Virus record (IMG/VR): IMGVR_UViG_3300021090_000329
Span: 1-22,424 of that record
From: a virus
Direction: 5' to 3' (one strand)
DNA: 22,424 nucleotides
In this document: piece after piece, positions 7,409 through 14,267 of the stretch
Position numbering within the stretch: the stretch's first letter is position 1
How the letters are laid out: every line of letters begins with the position of its first letter
Notes under the pieces: model-generated
The model's input: the letters and a program-made list of their open reading frames with translations, nothing else
What the model was told of the DNA's origin: nothing
The model's database searches: none
Made by a program: the position numbers and the translations under genes

Positions 7409-7414
7409 AAGGAG
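7409..7414 (+). promoter_or_regulatory. Shine-Dalgarno AAGGAG for the secreted protein
   Basis: AAGGAG lies eight bases before the GTG at 7423, in a 24-base gap between genes. It fixes the GTG as the start, which in turn gives a complete signal peptide. Confidence 0.8.
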
Positions 7415-7422
7415 AACGCGAA

Positions 7423-8016
7423 GTGAACAGGAAGTTGAAACTCCTAGCAGTAGCCGCAGCTCTTGCATTTGCAGGATCTGCGATTGCTCAACAAGCTGTT
7501 ATTCAATCTGTAAATAATGTTTCTAACAGAGCAGATACTTATTCTGGTGCAGCCAAGAATTTCACACTTGCAGCCACTCCTTCAGATGCATGCATTCTAA
7601 ATGGATCTGCAACTAGAACTGTATATGTAACCAAGGTTTCTATTTCAGGTCTTAAAACAACTGCTGGTTTATCTCAAGTTCTTCTATTTAAGCGTACTGC
7701 AGCTAATACTGGAGGTACTGCTGTAGCAACTACGGAAGTTGCAAATGATACAGCTTCTGCTGCTCCTACTGCTGCCATGCAGCACTATACTGCTAATCCT
7801 ACTCCTGGTACAGGAACTCAAATCTACTCTAACTATGCATTGTTTCAAGCTCCTGCTGGAACTACTGATGGTGTCCTAAGAGAAATTAGATTTGGAGATG
7901 GTATGTCTCAATACAATGTGCTTCGCGGTGTTGCTCAGGGGCTTGCTGTTAATCTAGATGGTGCAACTCTTACTGGTGGAGTATTTAACTGCACATTTGA
8001 ATGGATTGAAAGATAA
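7423..8016 (+). CDS. Secreted beta-rich protein with Sec signal peptide
   Basis: A 197-residue protein starting at GTG. Residues 1-22 form a textbook signal peptide: basic NRKLK, a hydrophobic core from L7 to G18, then SAIA with cleavage expected before Q23. The mature 175 residues are rich in Ala, Thr, Gly and beta-formers. They include GSATRTVYVTKVSISG, a YTANPTPGTGTQIYS segment and a VNLDGATLTGG segment, a pattern I recall from phage-encoded beta-sandwich proteins of unknown role. Only two Cys remain in the mature part (C57 and C190), near its two ends, so a periplasmic disulfide is possible. No Cys follows the cleavage site, so it is not a lipoprotein. It stands between the fibre and lysis genes. 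The signal suggests export to the periplasm before lysis, unlike normal virion parts. Confidence 0.7.
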   Translation: MNRKLKLLAVAAALAFAGSAIAQQAVIQSVNNVSNRADTYSGAAKNFTLAATPSDACILNGSATRTVYVTKVSISGLKTTAGLSQVLLFKRTAANTGGTAVATTEVANDTASAAPTAAMQHYTANPTPGTGTQIYSNYALFQAPAGTTDGVLREIRFGDGMSQYNVLRGVAQGLAVNLDGATLTGGVFNCTFEWIER

Positions 8017-8038
8017 ATTATTCTCAATCTTACAAGAA

Positions 8039-8434
8039 ATGGAAAATCATCAAGATAACAGAGGAGTTATAGATCCTACAGCTAATGTTTTATCTTTAGT
8101 AGAAGCTGCAAATAAAAGACAAGATGATTTAAGAATTGCTGAGGCTAGAAGGGTAGATGAACAAATGGAATTACGTGCTTATTATACAGAAAAACTTGCT
8201 GATGCAGAAGCTAAAAGATTGGATGCAATTCGTCTTGTTGATGTAGGAGCTGTATCTTTAGCTAATGAAAAAGCTGGAGCACAAGCAGCTGTTCTTGCTA
8301 AGCAGGTGTCTGAATCTGCTCTTGCTTTAAGTCTAACAGCAGGAGCTAAAGGTGTTTCTACCCCACTTCTTCTTTCAATTGCTGCTATCGCTGGTGGGCT
8401 TATTTCATTTGTTATTCAACGTATTCTCTTATAG
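8039..8434 (+). CDS. Coiled-coil protein with C-terminal membrane helix, lysis region
   Basis: A 131-residue protein. Residues about 15-75 are highly charged and heptad-like (AANKRQDDLRIAEARRVDEQ, then EKLADAEAKRLDAIR), predicting a long coiled coil. Residues about 105-128 (STPLLLSIAAIAGGLISFVI) form one membrane helix, ending in QRILL. This layout recurs in phage proteins near holins. Its role is unknown; a regulator of the holin or a tail-anchored membrane protein is possible. The ATG at 8039 is preferred. An upstream in-frame ATG at 7958 would overlap the previous gene by 59 bases and put non-conserved-looking sequence in front. The ribosome site is weak, with a 22-base gap after the previous stop. 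Confidence 0.6.
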   Translation: MENHQDNRGVIDPTANVLSLVEAANKRQDDLRIAEARRVDEQMELRAYYTEKLADAEAKRLDAIRLVDVGAVSLANEKAGAQAAVLAKQVSESALALSLTAGAKGVSTPLLLSIAAIAGGLISFVIQRILL

Positions 8435-8441
8435 AAGATAT

Positions 8442-8768
8442 ATGACAGCATTTGTGGAAAAAAGATCAACTAAATTTACTGAAAGACTTTCTATGTTCAT
8501 GGCTATTTCATCTGCTTTTGGTGGATTTTATGTTCTTGTTGACCCAAAGTTTATAATTACTATTGCAGACCAATCTATTGAAATTGGAGGAAGTGGTTTC
8601 TCTCCTGATTTGAAAGGTGCTGTTGTCAGTTTGATTCTAATTGGTGGCTGGACAGCAATTAAAGAGTACTGGTTAGGAGCTAGTGCTTCAGGACAGAATC
8701 AAGCTGAATCTATGTCTCGTATTGCAGAATCTAATGTTGCTGAAACTAATGGGAAGAAATCCAGTTGA
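8442..8768 (+). CDS. Probable holin
   Basis: A 108-residue protein with two likely membrane helices, about residues 16-33 (LSMFMAISSAFGGFYVLV) and 57-76 (GAVVSLILIGGWTAIKEYWL), then a polar tail of about 30 residues rich in Ser, Ala, Asn and Glu. The size, two helices and position directly before the endolysin fit a class II-type holin, which opens the inner membrane to release the endolysin. The start at 8442 is chosen because the frame upstream of it overlaps the previous gene's membrane-helix codons. Its stop overlaps the endolysin TTG start. Small membrane proteins are hard to assign by eye, so the holin call leans on context. Confidence 0.6.
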   Translation: MTAFVEKRSTKFTERLSMFMAISSAFGGFYVLVDPKFIITIADQSIEIGGSGFSPDLKGAVVSLILIGGWTAIKEYWLGASASGQNQAESMSRIAESNVAETNGKKSS

Positions 8769-9130
8769 CTCTAGGAGAAAAGCAGAGACTCTTTACTTAT
8801 TTACTTGCTAAACTTGTAATCTGGGCTTATGAAAACGATTATGAACTATCTTATGGTGAAGCATTACGTACATTAGCTCAAGCTAAATTAAATGCTTCTA
8901 CTGGAATTGGTATTGTAAATACTCTTCATGCAATTCGCTTAGCAGTAGATTTCAATCTTTTTAAGGATGCATCCTTAGAATCAGATGAAGATATCTATCA
9001 AAAGGATTCTGAAGCTTATCGTCCACTTGGTGAATACTGGAAATCCTTACATCCTCTTTGTCGCTGGGGTGGAGACTTCAAGAGCAAAGATGGTAATCAC
9101 TTCTCAATGGAGCATGAAGGAGTCAGATGA
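8765..9130 (+). CDS. Endolysin, M15-family L-alanyl-D-glutamate-type peptidase
   Basis: A 121-residue zinc peptidase that cuts the peptide stems of peptidoglycan. It starts at a TTG that overlaps the holin stop; no in-frame ATG gives a full domain, and MTLGEKQRLF is the usual beginning of this family. H55 and D62 are spaced seven residues apart as in the HxxGxAxD motif, and D109 and H112 are spaced three apart, matching the T5 endolysin catalytic Asp and third zinc ligand. R35 sits in GEALRT as expected. The Gly of the motif is replaced by Arg (HAIRLAVD). The C-terminal CRWGGDFKSKDGNHFSMEHE is characteristic. There is no signal peptide or binding domain, so release depends on the holin. Confidence 0.85.
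   Translation: MTLGEKQRLFTYLLAKLVIWAYENDYELSYGEALRTLAQAKLNASTGIGIVNTLHAIRLAVDFNLFKDASLESDEDIYQKDSEAYRPLGEYWKSLHPLCRWGGDFKSKDGNHFSMEHEGVR
9117..9122 (+). promoter_or_regulatory. Shine-Dalgarno AAGGAG for the lipoprotein
   Basis: AAGGAG inside the last codons of the endolysin ends four bases before the ATG at 9127. It supports the overlapping ATGA start. Confidence 0.65.
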
Positions 9131-9492
9131 AGAAGATTTTAGTAGGTGCAGTAATTGCTTTGATGCTTGGCTGTGCTACAGCAGAAAAACCTGCTCAAGT
9201 TGTATTTGCTGCAACGTCTGCTTATGATGCAGCTCTTACTGCGGCTTTGACATACAAGAGACTTCCTGACTGTGCTACAACTACATCAAAGCTTTGTTCT
9301 GATAAAGATGTTCTTGTAACGATTTTGAAAGCTGATAATGCTGCATTTGATGCTCTTACTTCAGCTCAGAAAGTTGTTCGTAATACTACATCTAGCCAAT
9401 CCGCCCTCCAAACTGCAGCTAACTGGGCTAAAGAAGCAATTGCTGCTTTCTCTAGTGTTATCACTGCTCTTAGTAAGGAAACTACTAAGTGA
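9127..9492 (+). CDS. Small lipoprotein of the lysis region
   Basis: A 121-residue protein. MKKILVGAVIALMLGCAT is a short lipoprotein signal with the modified Cys expected at position 16; the lipobox MLGC is imperfect because the -3 residue is Met and -2 is Leu. The mature part is Ala/Thr/Ser-rich and mostly helical, with two more Cys (DCATTTSKLC). It starts in an ATGA overlap with the endolysin and ends in a GTGA overlap with the next gene. Lipoproteins beside endolysins can be outer-membrane spanin subunits, but this one is longer than typical Rz1 proteins and not proline-rich, so another role is equally possible. Confidence 0.65.
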   Translation: MKKILVGAVIALMLGCATAEKPAQVVFAATSAYDAALTAALTYKRLPDCATTTSKLCSDKDVLVTILKADNAAFDALTSAQKVVRNTTSSQSALQTAANWAKEAIAAFSSVITALSKETTK

Positions 9493-9698
9493 ACTCAACT
9501 ACTCTTGCTTATCTGTTACAACTTGTTGCAGCTCTTCCTTCTCTTATTCAAGGTGGAATTGATACCTATGAACTAGTGCAGAATGGAGTATCTAAAGTTA
9601 AACTAATGGTAGCAGAAAATCGTAATCCTACAGATGAAGAGTGGGAAGAACTTAACACTTCTATTGCATCTAAGCGAGCAGAATTGCACTCGGCTTAA
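9489..9698 (+). CDS. Small protein with N-terminal hydrophobic helix, lysis region
   Basis: A 69-residue protein starting at a GTG that overlaps the previous stop (GTGA), with TAAGGA ten bases upstream. Residues about 6-22 (LAYLLQLVAALPSLIQG) are hydrophobic and could be a membrane or amphipathic helix. The rest is charged and helical, with DEEWEELNTSIASKRAELH near the end. Small proteins with a similar N-PTDEEW-x-x-L pattern are common beside phage lysis genes; no function is known to me. Paired with the lipoprotein before it, it might act as the inner-membrane part of a spanin, but it is very short for that. Confidence 0.6.
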   Translation: MNSTTLAYLLQLVAALPSLIQGGIDTYELVQNGVSKVKLMVAENRNPTDEEWEELNTSIASKRAELHSA

Positions 9699-9707
9699 TT
9701 CTAGCTT

Positions 9708-10097
9708 ATGCCTCTAGAAGATGAAGTTTATATTTTTGGGACTACAAAAGGTGATGCTATTCCATTCAATATTGCACGTCCAAAAGGATGTATTATTCAC
9801 AATTTTACAGATGTTGTTTCTGGTCCTTTTGTGCTTCCAGATATTAGTCTTCCTTATGTACTTCTAGCAGATGTAGATTGTCTTGTAGGCTTTAATGTGA
9901 TCCCAGATAGAAATTCAGTTATACATCAACCTAGTGTTGTATTTGTCCCTGCAGGCAAAGAAGTTGCTGTTGCTCCTTTGAATGATTCTATTAAAGTTCA
10001 AGCATTAAGAGCTGGTGAATCAGGTAAACTCATTGTTCAATCCTTTGAACTATATAAAGCTATTGGAAGAGAAGTTCTTCAGGAGCAAACGGGCTAA
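9708..10097 (+). CDS. Small protein before the tail nozzle gene, unknown
   Basis: A 129-residue protein with no signal peptide or membrane helix. It looks beta-rich, with repeated hydrophobic strands such as SVVFVPAGKEVAVAPL and KLIVQSFELYKA. It has no clear Shine-Dalgarno; the start at 9708 lies nine bases after the previous stop. Its stop is two bases before the nozzle gene, so the two may be translated together. Position suggests a small virion component, possibly tail-associated, but no family is recognised. Confidence 0.6.
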   Translation: MPLEDEVYIFGTTKGDAIPFNIARPKGCIIHNFTDVVSGPFVLPDISLPYVLLADVDCLVGFNVIPDRNSVIHQPSVVFVPAGKEVAVAPLNDSIKVQALRAGESGKLIVQSFELYKAIGREVLQEQTG

Positions 10098-10099
10098 TT

Positions 10100-13000
10100 A
10101 TGGCACAAGTGACAAAGAAGATTGAACTTTCACGTTCTTACTTACCTATTGATCCTAATACACTTCCTGAAACAATGCATGATACTGGTGGAGAGGATCG
10201 TCCTGAAGATCGTATTCCAGTTATTCCATTTGAAGGCTGGAACTTTATGCCTACTGCTTACGGATGGAGGAGTTACTTTGGTATCAATGCTAATCTTGGA
10301 ATAGATGCTCTTGAATTACCAGCGCATTGTCGTGAATTATTTACTTTTCAAAAGCCTGATCTTACTAACTTTTTAGTTGCTTTATGTGATACAGGTATTT
10401 GGACTAAAGCAGGAGAATCTGCAGGAGCTTGGGTTCATGAGATTACTTTAGTTGATCCTAATGATGGGACATTGCTAGAATGGTCTTATGCAATTCTAGA
10501 AAATGCTTTGTATGTGTATCGTCAAGGTGAAGCAAATGCTTATAAATGTGTTTCTCCAGGATTTGCTTTCTCTGTTCATACTCCTAATACATTAAACATG
10601 GCTGGGCAACTTGGTATTTTCAAAGCTGGTGGAAGATTAGGATTCTGGGATTCTGCTGATTCTGTAGCTTACTCTTCCTTTACTAATTTTGTAGACTTTG
10701 TACCCTCTGTTTCTACTCTTGCAAACATTACTACTATTAAAGAAAAGATTGGAAAGATTATTAATATTGTACAGCATGGTGATGGTTTTATTGTTTATGC
10801 TACAAAATCAATCATTGGAGTACAGAAAGATCTTTCTAATACTTTTCTATGGAGAGCTAAATCAATCTCAAATGTAGCAGGAATTGCTTATAGAAGACAG
10901 GTTACTATTAGTTCTCCTGATACAGAGCACTATGCGTGGACTTCTATTGGTCTTATGAGAATTAGAAACTTTGAGGCGGAGATAGTTGTTCCTGAATTAT
11001 ACGATTTTCTTAAGGAGACACAAGATCCAATTTATCTAAAAATCTTGGAAGGAAGATATTTAGCTGTACAACTTGCTAATGAAAAGTATGTAAATGGTAT
11101 TTTAAGTTTCTATACTGAAACAGTAGCAGGAGAAACTATTACACTTGCTGAAGCTTATACAATATGGGGAGCTATTCCAGATATAGAGCTTGTAACTTCA
11201 TTAGATGATGCAGACGCTAGAATTCTTTACTCTGCTTTTAATATGCAGCCTGCTCAAATGGCTGTAGAATCTGAATCTGGTGGATGTGGTGGAATAGGTT
11301 TATGTGTTGATACTGATTATCCTGTTTATCAAGATAAGTTTATCTCACCAGTAAGTCCAATTTTACAGCTACTTGAAATTCTAAAAGCTGGAACTCAAGC
11401 AACTTTTGATACTGCTCCATTCGCGTTGAATGATAGAACAAGAAATCTTGGTAGTTTAGCACAACCTATTGGTACTCTTATAACGAAGAAAGCTACAGTA
11501 ATTCAAGTAAATAAGGATTATCTTGGTGATCTTGTAATTACATCAGATAATGAGAAAAACTTCTACGATAAGAGTACTGCTTTATGGCATAAATATAATG
11601 CACATTTACTTGGATATGTTGCTAAATTAAAGAATAATCTTACTGAATTAAATCCTAAACTTCTTACAACTGGAGTAGATACACAAGCATCTATCTTTTT
11701 ATTCTCAAATGAAACTCCTGTATATCCAGTAGGACTTGGGGACTTTGCCGGTTCTATTAAAGGTGCAGTAGAAATTTATCCTTCTGTAGCAACACCAATT
11801 ACACTTGCTGCTGGATCTATTGATGAATATGCTGGAATACTTCCTTATGCTTATGAACTTGAGTATGGTAAAATAGGTTATACGTATTATACAATTGCTA
11901 AACCTAGTCGTGAAATGATATATACTGGTGTATTACAAAGGAACACATCAAAACTTAAAGGTCTATTTCAATTTAATGTTGTTTCTCGTACTGGATCTGG
12001 TACTAATGTTCCAGTTGGTATTTCTCATACATCTTCTGATTTTGGGATTCTTATAAGTGAATTTAATGATATACTTACAGCTGCTGGACTCAGCTTTGTT
12101 AGTATTGCGACTCTTACTGGGGCTATTGAAGCTTACTTTATACAAAATAGAGCTGTTGCGCATCAAACAGGATTTGCTGGTCTTACAGCAAAGAATGAAA
12201 GTGGTGCTGCTTGGGCTCCTGCTACAGAAGGAGTAGTTGCTACTTATAATGTACAATTAATTAGTAATCCGTTTACTGTTGGGACAATAACATTTAATGT
12301 ACAAGCTTCTGGATTAGAAGCAAAGGATACAATGACTACTATTTTCTCTGATAATGTAGCTGTAGATACTTATTGTGCAAGAGTACAGCATATCTCATAC
12401 TCACATCCAACTTCATTTATTCGATACAATATTGTTGGAGAAGCTATTGTATCTCCAAATTCTCCCCCAGCTTATAGTGAAGCAGTTGTTTTAGCAGATT
12501 CTCTCTGTGGACAAGGTCATGAAAGTAGACCTCGTCCTACTCTGTTTAATATGGCTATATCTTCTCCTGCATCACTTATACCTAGGATTGATGTTATTAT
12601 TAATGAATTAAGATTTATGATTCAACAAGGACAAGAAGTTAACTTTACATTCCCAGGAACTTCTTTCTTAATGCAAGCTGGATCTCCTGCACCTTATGAA
12701 GTTTTGTGGAAAGGCGCTTATGTCTACGATACACAATTAAAACGTTGGGGTAAACTAAAGCAAGATTTTTATCAGCTGCTTGATTTCTCTCCTCTTAACT
12801 CTACTGCATTAAAAACTATTCCATTTACACAATTTGGTTTACAAGCAGCTTTACTTGATGTATTAGGCAATGTGAGACTTTTTGATTCTAAGCCAATAGA
12901 ATCTTATTTGAAATTTGGTAAATACGGAAATCATAGACATGGTTTTACTCAACTAGAATCTATACGAGCTGATTTTAGACAACCTTGCTCTGGTAGATTA

Positions 13001-13186
13001 GAAGTAGAACCATCTTTTGATGGTCGTACTATTGATTCTACTAATGTAAGAACATACGATTATGTTGATGCTGTACAAATTATTCAAGGTCATGGATTGT
13101 CTGCTCGTTGGCATAATATAGCTTTCAAAGGACACTTTGATCTTTCCTTTTTAGCATTAACTTCGTGGTCATCGTCCCGGAGGTAA
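10100..13186 (+). CDS. Probable tail nozzle (tail tubular) protein, extended
   Basis: A 1028-residue protein. Residues 1-390 look like a beta-propeller-type nozzle part: EGWNFMPTAYGWRSYFGIN, then FLVALCDTGIWTK, then GDGFIVYATKSIIGVQ, then HYAWTSIGLMRI. Residues about 850-1028 look like the second half of such a protein: WKGAYVYDTQLKRWGKLKQD, VLGNVRLFDSKPIES and RPCSGRLEVEPSFDG-like text (here RQPCSGRLEVEPSFDG). The middle 400-850 is beta-rich and may be an insertion. Nozzles form the lower tube of podovirus tails and carry the fibres. At 1028 residues it is longer than T7 gp12 (794) and P22 gp10 (472). It follows a stop by two bases; AGGAG lies 14 bases upstream, rather far. The call rests on the terminal segments and gene order, so it is moderate. 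Confidence 0.55.
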   Translation: MAQVTKKIELSRSYLPIDPNTLPETMHDTGGEDRPEDRIPVIPFEGWNFMPTAYGWRSYFGINANLGIDALELPAHCRELFTFQKPDLTNFLVALCDTGIWTKAGESAGAWVHEITLVDPNDGTLLEWSYAILENALYVYRQGEANAYKCVSPGFAFSVHTPNTLNMAGQLGIFKAGGRLGFWDSADSVAYSSFTNFVDFVPSVSTLANITTIKEKIGKIINIVQHGDGFIVYATKSIIGVQKDLSNTFLWRAKSISNVAGIAYRRQVTISSPDTEHYAWTSIGLMRIRNFEAEIVVPELYDFLKETQDPIYLKILEGRYLAVQLANEKYVNGILSFYTETVAGETITLAEAYTIWGAIPDIELVTSLDDADARILYSAFNMQPAQMAVESESGGCGGIGLCVDTDYPVYQDKFISPVSPILQLLEILKAGTQATFDTAPFALNDRTRNLGSLAQPIGTLITKKATVIQVNKDYLGDLVITSDNEKNFYDKSTALWHKYNAHLLGYVAKLKNNLTELNPKLLTTGVDTQASIFLFSNETPVYPVGLGDFAGSIKGAVEIYPSVATPITLAAGSIDEYAGILPYAYELEYGKIGYTYYTIAKPSREMIYTGVLQRNTSKLKGLFQFNVVSRTGSGTNVPVGISHTSSDFGILISEFNDILTAAGLSFVSIATLTGAIEAYFIQNRAVAHQTGFAGLTAKNESGAAWAPATEGVVATYNVQLISNPFTVGTITFNVQASGLEAKDTMTTIFSDNVAVDTYCARVQHISYSHPTSFIRYNIVGEAIVSPNSPPAYSEAVVLADSLCGQGHESRPRPTLFNMAISSPASLIPRIDVIINELRFMIQQGQEVNFTFPGTSFLMQAGSPAPYEVLWKGAYVYDTQLKRWGKLKQDFYQLLDFSPLNSTALKTIPFTQFGLQAALLDVLGNVRLFDSKPIESYLKFGKYGNHRHGFTQLESIRADFRQPCSGRLEVEPSFDGRTIDSTNVRTYDYVDAVQIIQGHGLSARWHNIAFKGHFDLSFLALTSWSSSRR
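13179..13183 (+). promoter_or_regulatory. Shine-Dalgarno GGAGG for ejection protein 1
   Basis: GGAGG lies in the last codons of the nozzle gene, ten bases before the ATG at 13194, and supports that start. Confidence 0.6.
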
Positions 13187-13193
13187 TCAAAGA

Positions 13194-14267
13194 ATGGTAG
13201 CATCCAATACAGCTTGGGACTTAACTGGAAGACAGGCTGGAACACAGCAATATCTTCCTACAGGTCAAAAGACTGGCACATCTGAATCTACTGGAGGTGG
13301 TAATACTTCTGTTACTGAAACAGCTACACAATTTCAAACTGTAAATAAGCAGAATACGCCAGATTTTGCTCTTAACAATTTAGAGGATCTAATCAATCAA
13401 TTAATGGATAGACCTAATTTATCAGATCAAGAAGCAAATGCTAAGTTTCCTCTTCCAGAACGTGTTTTTGATAAACGAGGAGGATGGGGATTTAGACTTC
13501 CTAATGGAACTGTAATATTTGGACCAACTGCAAATGCTGTAGCTAAAGATTGGGAAGCTAGACAACTTGCTTCAAGGGAAAAAGCACAAAGAGAATCTGG
13601 CATGACTGCTGGTGGTACTCTTGCATCTAAAGAATCTAGTGCTCAAAGAAGTTCTGAAATTCAACGTAATAGAGAACAGCAAGGTAAATATTCTAAAGAA
13701 GCAGCTTTTGCAGATGCTGCTGCCCTTTCAGGAAAATTCTCTCGTCAGCTTCTTGAACAAGTAATGCCACAAATTTCCAAAGCAATAGAAGCATCTGGGA
13801 CTTCTGGAGGTGCTGTTGGTGGACTCTTGGCACAAGATGCAGCAGCAAGAGTTGCAGAAGCTCAAGCTTCTCTTGGATTACAAGCATCTACACAATACGG
13901 ACAAATTAGCAATCAACTTGCTGCTATTCTTGCAGACTTGGCTAAATCTCAAGATCCTGCTATGCAAGCTTTACTCCAAGCTCTTGGACTTGCTAAAGGT
14001 ACTATTGAACTTGGCTCTGCATCTTCTACTGGTACTTCAACTAAAACAGGTACTAGCACAGAGCAAAAGACTGTGGATACATCAGAAGCACAAACTGGAA
14101 ATCCTCTTCTACAGCAACTTATGGCCGGTTTACGTACTGGCGTTGATGTTTCTGTACCTAATGTTGCTGCACCTAGTTCTCCGACTCCTACAATCGCAAA
14201 TACTAATTTAGATCTTGAAAAAATTCTTGGTCAAAGACAACAATACGGTGCAGGATATGCATTCTAA
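13194..14267 (+). CDS. Probable internal virion (ejection) protein 1
   Basis: A 357-residue protein. Residues 1-60 are Gly/Ser/Thr-rich. A compact segment follows, GGWGFRLPNGTVIFGPTANA near residues 95-115. Residues about 155-260 are Ala/Gln-rich and helical, with SGKFSRQLLEQVMPQISKA, a Gly-rich break (SGTSGGAVGGLL), then QDAAARVAEAQASLGLQAS. The tail is Ser/Thr- and Pro-rich. Alternating helical and Ala/Gly-rich segments are usual in the smallest ejection protein (P22 gp7 or T7 gp14 in role). It is first of three genes of rising size after the nozzle. Its stop overlaps the next start (TAATG). I infer the role from this order. Confidence 0.55.
   Translation: MVASNTAWDLTGRQAGTQQYLPTGQKTGTSESTGGGNTSVTETATQFQTVNKQNTPDFALNNLEDLINQLMDRPNLSDQEANAKFPLPERVFDKRGGWGFRLPNGTVIFGPTANAVAKDWEARQLASREKAQRESGMTAGGTLASKESSAQRSSEIQRNREQQGKYSKEAAFADAAALSGKFSRQLLEQVMPQISKAIEASGTSGGAVGGLLAQDAAARVAEAQASLGLQASTQYGQISNQLAAILADLAKSQDPAMQALLQALGLAKGTIELGSASSTGTSTKTGTSTEQKTVDTSEAQTGNPLLQQLMAGLRTGVDVSVPNVAAPSSPTPTIANTNLDLEKILGQRQQYGAGYAF

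Noticed and set aside
7380-7410. Promoter-like TATA-rich text before the secreted protein
   Set aside because: A TAGTAT/TATATA match is expected by chance in AT-rich DNA, and no good -35 partner was seen.
8352-8441. Longer start for the holin
   Set aside because: The added part is a shadow of the previous gene's membrane-helix codons in another frame; ATG at 8442 gives a normal holin-like protein.
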